This document shows, one piece after another, positions 32,301 through 42,628 of a stretch of 64,000 nt of DNA. Below the pieces are notes generated by a model, which saw only the letters and a list, made by a program, of their open reading frames with translations, made no database searches and was not told where the DNA came from. The translations under genes were made by a program, and so were the position numbers. Numbering within the stretch: the first letter of the stretch is position 1; each line of letters starts with the position of its first letter. Origin of the DNA: Pseudomonadota bacterium (GTDB lineage Bacteria > Pseudomonadota > Gammaproteobacteria > Burkholderiales > Burkholderiaceae_C); contig JAKBBK010000006.1 in NCBI GenBank assembly GCA_021808525.1, forward strand, positions 1-64,000, in the 5' to 3' direction.

Positions 32301-32696
32301 ATGGTGGCCGCGGGCATGCCCGGGACGCAGGCCGGCGACTGGATCGTCGCCTGCCTGTGCGCGCAGTGGTGCGGCATCTGCCGCGGCTGGCGCGAGGCCT
32401 TCCGCGACCTGGCCCTGCAATCCCAGCACGTGCTGCCGGCCTCGCGCTGGCTGTGGGTGGACGTGGAATCCCAGGCCGACGCCCTGGGCGACTTCGAGCC
32501 GGAGAATTTCCCCGTGCTGGCCGTGCAGCGGGGCTCGCACCTGCTGTACTGCGCCGCGCTGCCCCAGCAGGCCGGCAACTGGCGCCGCATGGTGCAATCG
32601 CTGGGAGCGCTGGACGAGCAGCAGGCGCAGCGCTGGGCCGCCCAGCTGCAGGCCCTGGGCCTGGACTTGCGCCGCCTGCACGACGAGGCGGACTGA
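32301..32696 (+). CDS. thioredoxin-fold protein
   Basis: 131 residues, no signal peptide, so cytoplasmic. CAQWCGIC (Cys24-Gly-Ile-Cys27, with extra cysteines at 18 and 20) is a redox-active thioredoxin motif, and FEPENFPVLAVQRG contains the cis-proline. It starts 7 bases after the ettA stop (GAGG in the junction), so it is coupled to ettA. A GTG three bases upstream is an alternative start. Partners and substrates are unknown. Confidence 0.85.
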   Translation: MVAAGMPGTQAGDWIVACLCAQWCGICRGWREAFRDLALQSQHVLPASRWLWVDVESQADALGDFEPENFPVLAVQRGSHLLYCAALPQQAGNWRRMVQSLGALDEQQAQRWAAQLQALGLDLRRLHDEAD

Positions 32697-32747
32697 CCGC
32701 GGGCACCTTCGAACGGGCGAGGGCCGCGCGACAGGCGCGGCGGGATC

Positions 32748-33473
32748 TCAGGGCCCGGCCCGCCTGGGGCGCTCGCCGAACAGGGCGCTTCCCACGCGCA
32801 CGATGGTGGCGCCCTCGAGCACCGCCGCCTCCAGGTCGGCGCTCATGCCCATGGACAGGGTGTCCAGTGCCAGGCCCTGGTGGGCGACCAGTTGGTCGCG
32901 CAACTCGCGCAGGCGCGCGAAGGGCTCGCGCTGCGCCGCCAGTTCGACCGCGGGGGCCGGGATGGCCATGAGCCCGCGCAGGCGCAGCCCGGGCAGGCGC
33001 GCGACCTCCCGGGCCAGCCCGGGCAGTTCCTCCGGGCTCACCCCGCTCTTGCTGGCCTCGCCGCTCACATTGACCTGCAGGCACACCTGCAGCGGCGCCC
33101 CGGCGACGCCTCCCGCGGGCGCGCCGCGCTGGGCCGACAGGCGCTGCGCCACCGACAAGCGGTCGATGCTGTGCACCCAGTCGAATCCCGCGGCAACGTC
33201 GCGGGTCTTGTTGCTCTGCAGCGGGCCGATGAAATGCCAGCACAGCGCCGGCCAACCGGCGCGCAGGGCGGCCATCTTGGCCACGCCCTCCTGCACGTAG
33301 TTCTCGCCGAATTCGATCTGGCCGCAGCGCGCCAGGGCCGCCACCGCCTCGGCGCCGAAGGTCTTGGACACGGCGAGCAGGCGCACCTCGGCGGCGTCGC
33401 GCCCGGCCGCTCGCGCCGCCTGCTCGATGCGCAGGCGCACGCGCCGCAGGCGATCGGCGGGGCCGCCGGCCAT
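32748..33473 (-). CDS. PLP homeostasis protein (YggS/PLPBP family)
   Basis: 241 residues, single-domain alanine-racemase-like barrel that binds pyridoxal phosphate without known enzymatic activity and keeps PLP and amino acid pools in balance. LLAVSKTFGAEAV holds the PLP lysine, FGENYVQEG and WHFIGPLQSNKTRDVA are family blocks, and LSMGMSADLEAAVLEGATIVRVGSALFG is the phosphate-binding end. I start at MAGGPADRLRRVRLRIEQA (ATG 33473). It diverges from pilT, the usual Burkholderiales and Pseudomonas neighbourhood. Confidence 0.95.
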   Translation of the reverse strand: MAGGPADRLRRVRLRIEQAARAAGRDAAEVRLLAVSKTFGAEAVAALARCGQIEFGENYVQEGVAKMAALRAGWPALCWHFIGPLQSNKTRDVAAGFDWVHSIDRLSVAQRLSAQRGAPAGGVAGAPLQVCLQVNVSGEASKSGVSPEELPGLAREVARLPGLRLRGLMAIPAPAVELAAQREPFARLRELRDQLVAHQGLALDTLSMGMSADLEAAVLEGATIVRVGSALFGERPRRAGP

Positions 33474-33614
33474 GTCGTCAGGATCTGGAATCACGGAAAG
33501 TCTTGCGGAAAATGCGCCCAGGAGCCTGAGTCGGCCCCTGGCACGGACGTATGGACGAAACAACAAGCCTCGGGCATGCTTCGGCCAAAGAGCCGTGGCC
33601 CCAGGCCCTGCCCT

Positions 33615-33620
33615 TACTAT
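33615..33620 (+). promoter_or_regulatory. possible -10 box of pilT
   Basis: TACTAT, within CCTTACTATAGAG, lies about 117 bases before the pilT start in the gap shared with the YggS gene. No clear -35. Confidence 0.35.
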
Positions 33621-33737
33621 AGAGCCACCAAGGGCGAGCTGCGTCCAGTCTGCCCGGGTGGAAACAAAGGAAAATCTGGGCGGGCCGGATTCGCTCGAAA
33701 CCATGTCCGGGCTTGCCGGAAATCCAGGGGGATTGCA

Positions 33738-34784
33738 GTGGATATCACGCAGCTGCTGGCGTTCAGCGTGAAGAACAACGCATCGGATCTTCATCTTTCG
33801 GCCGGACTACCGCCGATGATCCGGGTTCACGGCGATGTGCGCCGCATCAACGTCGAACCCCTGGATCACAAGATGGTGCACGCGATGGTCTACGACATCA
33901 TGAGCGATGTCCAGCGCAAGCACTACGAGGAATATTTCGAGGTCGACTTTTCCTTCGAGATCAACGGCCTGGCTCGATTCCGGGTCAATGCCTTCAACCA
34001 GCAGCGCGGCGCCAGCGCGGTGTTCCGCACCATCCCGAGCAAGATCCTCTCGCTCGACGACCTCAACGCCCCGAAGATCTTCGGCGACCTGGCGCTCAAG
34101 CCACGCGGCCTGGTGCTCGTGACGGGGCCCACCGGCTCGGGCAAGTCGACCACGCTGGCGGCGATGGTCAACCACCTGAACGAGAACGAGTACGGCCACA
34201 TCCTCACCATCGAGGATCCGATCGAATTCGTGCACGAATCCAAGAAGTGCCTGATCAACCAGCGTGAGGTCGGGCCGCATACCCTGAGCTTCTCCAACGC
34301 CCTGCGCTCGGCGCTGCGCGAGGACCCGGACTCGATCCTGGTGGGTGAAATGCGTGACCTGGAGACCATCCGCCTGGCGCTGACGGCCTCCGAGACGGGC
34401 CACCTGGTGTTCGCCACCCTGCACACCTCCTCGGCCCCGAAGACCATCGACCGCATCATCGACGTGTTCCCCGCGGCCGAGAAGGACATGGTGCGGGCGA
34501 TGCTGTCGGAAGCCCTGATCGCGGTGGTTTCCCAGACCCTGTGCAAGCTCAAGGACGGCAGCGGTCGCGTGGCGGCGCACGAGATCATGATCGGCACCCC
34601 GGCCATCCGCAACCTGATCCGCGAGAACAAGGTCGCGCAGATGTACTCCATGATCCAGACCAGCCAGGCGCACGGCATGCAGACCCTGGACCAGAATCTT
34701 TCCGACCTGGTGCGCCGCAGCCTGATCTCGCCGGCCGAGGCGCGCAGCAAGGCCAAGCAACCGGAGAATTTCCCCGGCGGCTGA
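33738..34784 (+). CDS. pilT: type IV pilus retraction ATPase PilT
   Basis: 348 residues. Hexameric cytoplasmic ATPase that pulls in type IV pili, driving twitching and DNA uptake. Walker A GPTGSGKSTT (130-139), Asp box TIEDPIEFVHE (about 157-167), Walker B SILVGEMRD (199-207, Glu204) and His box GHLVFATLHT (221-230) are intact. The start is a GTG at 33738 after AGGGGG; DITQLLAFSVKNNASDLHLSAGLPP then matches PilT of Pseudomonas closely. An ATG-based start is not available in the right place. Confidence 0.97.
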   Translation: MDITQLLAFSVKNNASDLHLSAGLPPMIRVHGDVRRINVEPLDHKMVHAMVYDIMSDVQRKHYEEYFEVDFSFEINGLARFRVNAFNQQRGASAVFRTIPSKILSLDDLNAPKIFGDLALKPRGLVLVTGPTGSGKSTTLAAMVNHLNENEYGHILTIEDPIEFVHESKKCLINQREVGPHTLSFSNALRSALREDPDSILVGEMRDLETIRLALTASETGHLVFATLHTSSAPKTIDRIIDVFPAAEKDMVRAMLSEALIAVVSQTLCKLKDGSGRVAAHEIMIGTPAIRNLIRENKVAQMYSMIQTSQAHGMQTLDQNLSDLVRRSLISPAEARSKAKQPENFPGG

Positions 34785-34851
34785 GGCCCGGGCAGTCGCA
34801 CGCCGGGCCGCGCCCCCGCGGCCGATGCCTCCACCGCCTCCATCGGATGCC

Positions 34852-35496
34852 ATGAAAAAAGTCCTGGATTTCCTGCGACCCCAACGCCCCAGCGGCGACG
34901 CCCCGGCCGAGCGCGAAGGTTTTCGCGAATCCCAGTTCTTCACCACCGGTTTCCACGATCCCTCGGGGGCCTCGAGCGCCCTGCTCGGATGGGGAGAGCG
35001 CGCCCGCGCTCTGGGCGCGCGGCGCCTGCCGCAGGAACCGGGGGCCAGGCGCCTGCGCGAATTGTGGGCCCAGGACCGTTTCATGACCGGGCTGTCGGCC
35101 CCGGACCTGGACAAATGCGCCCGCCACTTCGAGTTCTGGGCCGTCGACGCGGACCGCGACATCATCGAGCAGAACGAACACGGCAGTTTCATGTTCGTCG
35201 TGCTGCACGGCGTGATCGCGGTGGACCGCCAGCAGCCCTGGGGGGAGCGTGTGCGCCTGACCGAATCGCGCGCCGGCAGCGTGCTGGGCGAGATGTCGCT
35301 GCTGGACGCCGGCCCGCGTGCTTCCTACTGCACCACCCTGCGCCCCTCGGAAATCGCGGTGCTGGAGGCACGCGTGCTCGACCAGCTCATCGAGCGCGAC
35401 CCGGCCTCGGCGGTGCGCATCGTGGGCTCGCTGGCGCGACGCCTTTCGCTGCGCCTGCGCAAGCTCGGCGCCCCGACGGTGGGCAGCTCGGCGTGA
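34852..35496 (+). CDS. cyclic-nucleotide-binding domain protein between pilT and pilU
   Basis: 214 residues from ATG 34852 (an ATG at 34825 is possible). Residues about 75-205 are one Crp-type CNB domain: FMTGLSAPDLDKCARHFEFWAV to RRLSLRLRKLG, with the phosphate cassette GEMSLLDAGPRASYC keeping the Glu and Arg that hold cyclic nucleotide phosphates. There is no DNA-binding helix-turn-helix, so it is not a transcription factor. The N-terminal 65 residues are basic and disordered-looking. Location between the two retraction motors points to control of pilus retraction by a cyclic nucleotide. Confidence 0.9.
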   Translation: MKKVLDFLRPQRPSGDAPAEREGFRESQFFTTGFHDPSGASSALLGWGERARALGARRLPQEPGARRLRELWAQDRFMTGLSAPDLDKCARHFEFWAVDADRDIIEQNEHGSFMFVVLHGVIAVDRQQPWGERVRLTESRAGSVLGEMSLLDAGPRASYCTTLRPSEIAVLEARVLDQLIERDPASAVRIVGSLARRLSLRLRKLGAPTVGSSA

Positions 35497-35518
35497 CTCG
35501 GAACCAGGGAACCCGCTC

Positions 35519-36652
35519 ATGGAACGCGACCAGGCTTCGAAATTCGTCCAGGACCTGCTGCGCAGCCTGGTGCAGCGCGGCGGATCGGATCTGTTCCTGA
35601 CCGCCGATTTCCCGCCGGCGATGAAAATCGACGGCGAGGTGCACCGCGTGTCGGCACAGTCGCTGAGCGCGCAGCACACGCAGGCGCTCGCGCGCTCGTT
35701 GATGAGCGATCGCCAGGCGGCCGATTTCGAACGCACCAAGGAATGCAACTTCGCCGTCGCGCCGCCGGGGATCGGGCGATTCCGGGTCAACGCCTTCGTG
35801 CAGCAAGGGCGCGTCGGCCTGGTGCTGCGGGTGATCCCGCAGCAGCTTCCGTCCATCCAGTCCCTGGGGTTGCCACGGGTGCTCGAGGAACTGGCGATGA
35901 GCAAGCGCGGGCTGATGGTGCTCGTGGGAGCCACGGGCAGCGGCAAGAGCACCTCCATGGCGGCGCTGCTGGACTGGCGCAACGAGAACAGCCGCGGGCA
36001 CATCGTGACCATCGAGGACCCGATCGAGTTCGTGCACGCGCACAAGAATTGCATCGTCACCCAGCGCGAGGTCGGCTTCGACACCGACAGCTGGGAGGCC
36101 GCGTTGAAAAACAGCATGCGCCAGGCCCCGGACGTGATCCTGATGGGCGAGATCCGCGATCGCGACACCATGGACCACGCGGTGGCCTTCGCGGAGACCG
36201 GGCACCTGGTGCTGGCCACGCTGCATGCGAACAGCGCCAACCAGGCGCTGGACCGCATGATCAATTTCTTCCCCGAGGAGCGCCGCTCGCAGTTGCTCAT
36301 GGATCTGTCGCTGAACCTGCGCGCCATGATCTCGCAGCGCCTGGTGCCGCGCCAGGACGGTCGCGGCCGGGTGGCGGCGGTGGAGGTGATGATCAACTCC
36401 CCGCTGATCGCGGACCACATCTTCAAGGGCGAGGTCGGCGAGATCAAGGAGGTCATGCGGCGCTCCCGCGAACTGGGCATGCAGACTTTCGACCAGGCCC
36501 TGTTCGACCTCCACGAGCAGGGCACCATCGCCTACGAGGACGCGCTGCGCAATGCCGATTCGGTCAACGACCTGCGCCTGCGCATCAAACTCGACAGCAA
36601 GCGCGATCAGGCCGACCCGGCCAGCGGAACCGAGTACCTGGCCATCGTCTGA
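35519..36652 (+). CDS. pilU: PilT-like retraction accessory ATPase PilU
   Basis: 377 residues. PilU works with PilT to retract pili under load. Walker A GATGSGKST (137-145), Asp box TIEDPIEFVHA, Walker B DVILMGEIRDRDT (Glu211) and His box GHLVLATLHA (228-237) are intact. NPLMERDQASKFVQDL shows the start at ATG 35519, 22 bases after the CNB gene, with AGGGA upstream. The C-terminal tail ENxx-type pilU end (PASGTEYLAIV) is short. All three genes are likely one transcript. Confidence 0.96.
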   Translation: MERDQASKFVQDLLRSLVQRGGSDLFLTADFPPAMKIDGEVHRVSAQSLSAQHTQALARSLMSDRQAADFERTKECNFAVAPPGIGRFRVNAFVQQGRVGLVLRVIPQQLPSIQSLGLPRVLEELAMSKRGLMVLVGATGSGKSTSMAALLDWRNENSRGHIVTIEDPIEFVHAHKNCIVTQREVGFDTDSWEAALKNSMRQAPDVILMGEIRDRDTMDHAVAFAETGHLVLATLHANSANQALDRMINFFPEERRSQLLMDLSLNLRAMISQRLVPRQDGRGRVAAVEVMINSPLIADHIFKGEVGEIKEVMRRSRELGMQTFDQALFDLHEQGTIAYEDALRNADSVNDLRLRIKLDSKRDQADPASGTEYLAIV

Positions 36653-36661
36653 CCGGCCGCG

Positions 36662-37896
36662 TCAGCGGGATCCGAAGAACCAGTAGCACACCGCGATCGA
36701 GGCCAGCACCCCGGCCAGGTCGGCCAGCAGCGCGCAGGCCACGGCGTGGCGCACGCGCCGGATGCCCACGGCCCCGAAATACACCGCCAGCACGTAGAAG
36801 GTGGTCTCGGTGCTGCCCTGCATGGTGGCGGCGGTCAGCGCGGGAAAGCTGTCGACCCCGTCGTGGCGCATGGTCTCGATCAGCATGGCGCGCGCCGCGC
36901 TGCCCGAGAAGGGCTTGACCAGGGCGGTGGGCAGCGCATCGACGAAGCGCGTGTCCAGGCCCAGGTGCTGCACCGCCCAGCGCACCGCCTGCAGCGCCAT
37001 GTCGAGGGCGCCCGAGGCTCGCAGCACCCCCACCGCGCACAGCATGGCCACGAGGTAGGGCAGCAGTTCGCGCGCCACCTCGAAGCCCTGGCGCGCGCCG
37101 TCGATGAAGGCTTCGTACACCGGCACGCGGCGCCAGGCGCCCGCCAGCAGGAAGGCGATGATCACCCCGAACAGCATGAGGTTGCCGGCCAGATCCGACA
37201 CACGCGCCAGCGCGACGGCGGACAGCGAGGCCAGGCCGGCCAGCGCCGCCGCGTACACCAGCAGGCCCGCGGCCATCCAGCCCAGCGCGCGCGCGTCGCG
37301 CAGGGGCAGGCGCTGCACCAGCGCCACGCTGAGCAGGCCCACCAGCGTGGAAGCGCTGGTGGCCAGCAGGATGGGCAGGAACACCACGGTCGGATCGCTG
37401 GCGCCCTGCTGCGCGCGGTACATGAAGATACTCACGGGCAACAGGGTCAGCGACGAGGCGTTGAGCACCAGAAACAGGATCTGCGCGTTGCTCGCCGTGT
37501 CGCTACTGGGGTTGAGGCCCTGCAACTCGCGCATGGCCTTCAGGCCGATCGGCGTGGCCGCGTTGTCCAGCCCCAGCATGTTGGCCGCCATGTTCAGGGT
37601 GATCAGCCCCAGCGCCGGATGGCCGCGGGGCACCTCGGGCATCAGCCGGGAGAACAGCGGACCCAGCGCGCGCGCCATCGCCTGTACCAGCTGGGCGCGT
37701 TCGGCGATGGCCAGCAGCCCCAGCCACAGGGTCAGGGTGCCGAACAACAGCACCATCACGTCCACCGACAGCCTGGCCATGGCGAACAGGCTGGCCACGA
37801 TGGCGGCGAACACCCCGGCATCGCCGCCGATCAGCCAGCGCCCCGCGGCCGCCGCGGCGGCGACCAGGAACAGGCCGAGCCACAGGCGGTTGAGCA
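36662..37896 (-). CDS. SpmA-SpmB fused membrane protein (nucleoside-recognition/gate domains)
   Basis: 411 residues (ATG ending at 37897; my end coordinate is within one base), about 10-11 membrane helices. The first half has MPEVPRGHPALGLITLNMAANMLGLDNAATPIGLKAMRELQ, the SpmA block, and the second half has KPFSGSAARAMLIETMRHDGVDSFPALTAATMQGSTETTFYVLAVYFGAVGIRR in pieces that match SpmB. In Bacillus these are two proteins of spore maturation; fused versions occur in non-sporing Gram-negatives with unknown transport substrates. It converges on pilU with a gap of 9 bases. Confidence 0.9.
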
Positions 37897-37918
37897 TGCT
37901 GCCCGCGCGGACCTCGCC

Positions 37919-39883
37919 TCAGCGTTCGTGCTTGCGCCTGGGCGCCGGGGCCTTCGCGCGCGGTGCGGCGGCACGCGCGGGGGCCCTTGCCGCGGCACCC
38001 GTGCGCGCCGGGGCGCGGTCGCGCGGCGCGGCGGAGCGCGGCGCCGGCGCGGCGCCCTCGTCCGCCGGCGCCAGCTGCAAGGGTCGACCCAGCACGCGCA
38101 GGCGTTGCAGCATGCGCAGCACCTCGCGCGGCATGTCGGCCGGCAGTTCCACCAGGCTGTAGTCGCGGCGGATCGCGATGTTGCCGATGCGGCTGTTGTC
38201 GAGCCCGGTCTCGTTGGCGATGGCGCCCACCAGGTTGCGCACTTCCACGCCGTGCTCGCGCCCGATCTCCACGCGGTAGGTGCTCAGCGCGCCCGGGGTC
38301 GCACGCCTGCGTCGCGGCTGCTCGTCGTCCTCGTGCGCGGCGCGCGATTGCTCGAAGTCCGACAAGGCCTGCTCGGCCAGCTGTTCCAGGCTGCGCGGCG
38401 CGCCGGCCGGCGCGGGCCGGGACGGCCGGGGCCGGGGCGTCTCGCCCGCGGCGCGGGCCTCGCGCACGGCGCGGCTCTGGTAGGGCTCGCGCACCGTCTG
38501 CGCGCGCGCCGCCTGCTCCTCGGCTCCCAGCAGCAGCGGCTTGCCGCCCTGCAGCAGGCTGGCCAGGGCAGCGGCGATTTCCAGTGCCGGCACGTCGTGC
38601 TCGCGCTCGTAGCGCTCGACCAGGGCGAGGTAGGGGCGCAGGGCCTCGTCCTGCTCGCGCGCCTCGCTGATGCGCTCGAAAAAGCGCGCGGTACGCCGGT
38701 CGTTCACCGCCTCGACACTGGGCAGCTGCATCGGCTCGATGCGCTGGCGCGTAGCGCGCTCGATGGCCTGCAGCAGGTAGCGCTCGCGCGGCGTGACGAA
38801 CAGGATGGCCTGCCCGCTGCGCCCGGCACGCCCGGTGCGCCCGATGCGGTGCACGTAGGACTCGGTGTCGGTGGGAATGTCGTAGTTCACCACATGGCTG
38901 ATGCGATCGACGTCCAGGCCGCGCGCCGCCACGTCGGTGGCCACGAGGATGTCCACCTGACCGTCCTTCAGGCGCTGCACGGTGCGCTCGCGCTGCACCT
39001 GCTGGATGTCGCCATTCAGCGCGGCGGTGGCGAAGCCGCGCGCCGCCAGTTTCTCGGCCAGCTCCTCGGTGGCCACCTTGGTGCGCGCGAACACGATCAT
39101 CGCCTCGAAGGTCTCGACCTCCAGGATGCGGGTCAGCGCATCGAGCTTGTGCATGCCGCTGACCATCCAGTAGCGCTGCTGCACCCCGGAAGCCGTGCGC
39201 GTGCGTGCCTTGATGGTGATCTGCGCCGGCTCGCGCAGGTGGCGCTGGGCGATGGCGCGGATGGCGCTGGGCATGGTCGCCGAGAACAGCGCCACCTGGC
39301 GCTGCGGGGGCGTGCTGGCGAGAATGCGCTCGACATCGTCGATGAAGCCCATGCGCAGCATCTCGTCGGCCTCGTCGAGCACCAGATGACGCAGGGAATC
39401 GAGCTTGAGGGTGCCTCGATCCAGATGATCGATGATGCGCCCCGGCGTGCCCACCACGACCTGGGCGCCCCGGCGCAGGGCCGCCAGCTGCGGCGTGTAG
39501 CTCTGGCCTCCGTAGACGGGCAGCACATGAAAGCCGCCCAGGTGCGAGGCGTAGCGCGAGAAGGCCTCGGCCACCTGGATGGCCAGCTCGCGCGTGGGCG
39601 CCAGCACCAGGGCCTGGGTCTCGCGGCGCGCCGGGTCCACCCGCGCCAGGATGGGCAGCGCGAAAGCCGCCGTCTTGCCGGTGCCGGTCTGCGCCTGGCC
39701 CAGCACGTCGCGCCCCTCCAGCAGGGGCGGGATGGTCGCCGCCTGGATGGGCGAGGGGCTTTCGTAGCCCACGTCGCGCAGCGCACGGAGCAAGGCCTCG
39801 GGAAGGCCGAGATCGGCAAAACCCACGCTGGGCTCGGAGGGCGGACCGTCGGGGACGGAGGACTGGGGTTCGACGTCGGGCAT
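37919..39883 (-). CDS. ATP-dependent DEAD-box RNA helicase (DeaD/CsdA type)
   Basis: 654 residues from ATG 39883 (MPDVEPQSSVPDG). Motif I AQTGTGKTAAF, Ia PTRELAIQV, II LDEADEML, III SATMPSA and VI HRIGRTGRAGR are present in order across residues about 50-390. A region with VEIGREHGVEVRNLVGAIANETGLDNSRIGNI pieces is the DbpA-type RNA-binding domain, followed by a basic Ala/Arg/Pro tail. The DbpA domain and tail mark DeaD/CsdA, which acts in ribosome assembly and mRNA decay at low temperature. It reads toward the SpmAB gene with 21 bases between. Confidence 0.93.
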   Translation of the reverse strand: MPDVEPQSSVPDGPPSEPSVGFADLGLPEALLRALRDVGYESPSPIQAATIPPLLEGRDVLGQAQTGTGKTAAFALPILARVDPARRETQALVLAPTRELAIQVAEAFSRYASHLGGFHVLPVYGGQSYTPQLAALRRGAQVVVGTPGRIIDHLDRGTLKLDSLRHLVLDEADEMLRMGFIDDVERILASTPPQRQVALFSATMPSAIRAIAQRHLREPAQITIKARTRTASGVQQRYWMVSGMHKLDALTRILEVETFEAMIVFARTKVATEELAEKLAARGFATAALNGDIQQVQRERTVQRLKDGQVDILVATDVAARGLDVDRISHVVNYDIPTDTESYVHRIGRTGRAGRSGQAILFVTPRERYLLQAIERATRQRIEPMQLPSVEAVNDRRTARFFERISEAREQDEALRPYLALVERYEREHDVPALEIAAALASLLQGGKPLLLGAEEQAARAQTVREPYQSRAVREARAAGETPRPRPSRPAPAGAPRSLEQLAEQALSDFEQSRAAHEDDEQPRRRRATPGALSTYRVEIGREHGVEVRNLVGAIANETGLDNSRIGNIAIRRDYSLVELPADMPREVLRMLQRLRVLGRPLQLAPADEGAAPAPRSAAPRDRAPARTGAAARAPARAAAPRAKAPAPRRKHER

Positions 39884-40046
39884 GGCTAGGAAGCTGGGAC
39901 TTGGCTCGACATTGTGCGCCACGCGCTGGCGCCGTGGGCCGAAGGCCTGCGCGGCGGGCAAAAAAATGCCAAGCACGCGGCTTGGCCAAGGGGGGATCGG
40001 AAGCCCTGGGGTGTCTGCGCACCCCCGGGCGATGTTCGTGGCGGGA

Positions 40047-40289
40047 TCAGTGCATGCCGTCGCCCGCGGCCGCCGCGCCCTGTGCCTGGGAGCCGTGGGC
40101 CGCCTCGTGCTCGTGCCCCGCGCCCGCATGGGTCTGGACGCTGGCCTGGACCGGCGCGGCGGCCGCCTGGGCCTCGAGCTGGCTGGCCGCCGCGGCGGAC
40201 TCCGGGGGCATGCCGGCCGCCTGCGCACCCGCCCACGCACAGCAGCCTGCCAGTGCGATGGTCAAGGTCTTCGAGCGGAACTGGATCAT
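40047..40289 (-). CDS. small His-rich secreted protein
   Basis: 80 residues from ATG 40289, with GGGAG upstream. Signal peptide (KTLTIALAGCCAWAGAQAA, cleavage near residue 25), then a low-complexity Ala/Gln segment and a His-bearing end (THAGAGHEHEAAHGSQ ... GMH; five His in about 30 residues). It might bind copper, nickel or zinc in the periplasm. I know no family for it, and the low complexity lowers confidence that it is more than a small leader-like gene. Confidence 0.6.
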   Translation of the reverse strand: MIQFRSKTLTIALAGCCAWAGAQAAGMPPESAAAASQLEAQAAAAPVQASVQTHAGAGHEHEAAHGSQAQGAAAAGDGMH

Positions 40290-40595
40290 GGTCGGAACTC
40301 CCTGCGGTAGCGGACCTTGCCGGGGCACGGGCCTGTGGACGGGTCTGCCGTACAGCTGAAGCAACCGGCATGCCAGGTGAAATTTCCACCGTGAATTCGG
40401 GCACTTGGCGCATCTCCACCCACGCGCACCGGATTCCGGGGCCGCGCCCCTGGGGGATGGGGCAGGGTTTTTGTCGCCTGGCGCCGACGCTTTGGAGCCC
40501 CAGAGGCCAAATCGGCGCCGATCCAGGCCTTTTTTGTCGCCGTGGAGCGACAGGGCGCACCGGCCCCGAGTCTTCCCGGCGACTGCGGCGCCGAA
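40290..40595. other. 306-base gap upstream of the His-rich gene
   Basis: Lies between the His-rich gene and the glrR stop, both minus. It carries two copies of a TTTTTGTCGCC element (near 40467-40477 and 40533-40543), the second running into a GTCGC/GCGAC stem. The T run precedes the stem in the plus direction, so neither is a terminator for the minus strand genes. No ORF of note. Confidence 0.5.
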
Positions 40596-41941
<1,346 letters not shown>

Positions 41942-41945
<4 letters not shown>

Positions 41946-42628
41946 CGGACGGCCCCCTTCGGCGGCACGGGCTTCGGGGCGCGCTCCTGGCTACGGTTCT
42001 GCAATTGCACCTCCAGGTTCTTGATCTGGCCGATCTTGTCCTCCAGGTCGCCGACCTTGCGGTTCGCCTTGGCGAGATCGGCGCGTGCCTGCGCCAGCTC
42101 CACGGTCTGCAGGCTCAGGCGCTGCAGCACGCGGATGAACTGGCGACTGGCGCGGTCCTCGGTCTGGAAGTCCAGACCTTCTAGCAATTCGTGTGCCTGC
42201 GTCGCCTCCTCGCTGGTCGGCGCGGCCCGCGCGATCAGCAGATAGGCCAGCTCCAGGCGCTGCTCCGGGCGGCGGCGCGGGCCCAGGGCCTGCAGTTGCT
42301 GCTGGCGCAGATTGGCGGCCGCCTGGGTCATGGCCGAGACCTCGCGCAGCATGTCGGCGATGGCCTGCATGCGCAGGGGGCCGGTTCCGGGACGCAATTC
42401 GACGCTGTCAGGCGACAGGGGCGCCGCCGGGGAACCGGCCGGAGCCTGGAGATCCGCGCCGCCGCGTTGCACGGCAACCGGACTCTGCGCGCTGGATGCC
42501 TGCATCGGCTCGGCCCCATGGGCGCCCGGTCGCGGCGCGGCGCAGGCGCCGAGGCAGGCGGCCAGCACCAGGGGCAAGGCCCGCACAAGCGGGCGCGAGC
42601 CGCGCGAGGAAGACGCTGGAAGGGTCAT
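41942..42628 (-). CDS. qseG: QseG-like outer-membrane lipoprotein
   Basis: 228 residues. Lipobox LAACLGACAAP: lipidation at the Cys near residue 28, with no Asp at +2, so probably outer membrane. After a flexible linker comes a helical bundle from residue about 80 (ADMLREVSAMTQAAANLRQQQLQAL and a coiled end RADLANRKVGDLEDKIGQIKNLEVQL-type). QseG links the kinase to the envelope in the GlrK-QseG-GlrR system. It overlaps both neighbours by 4 bases (ATGA), so all three are translated in series. Confidence 0.88.

Noticed and set aside
36746..39889. 1047-codon open frame antisense to the SpmAB and DEAD-box genes
   Set aside because: Spans two well-supported genes on the other strand and has only low-complexity residues.
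40467..40543. TTTTTGTCGCC repeats as terminators
   Set aside because: The T run lies before, not after, the stem in each orientation that matters.
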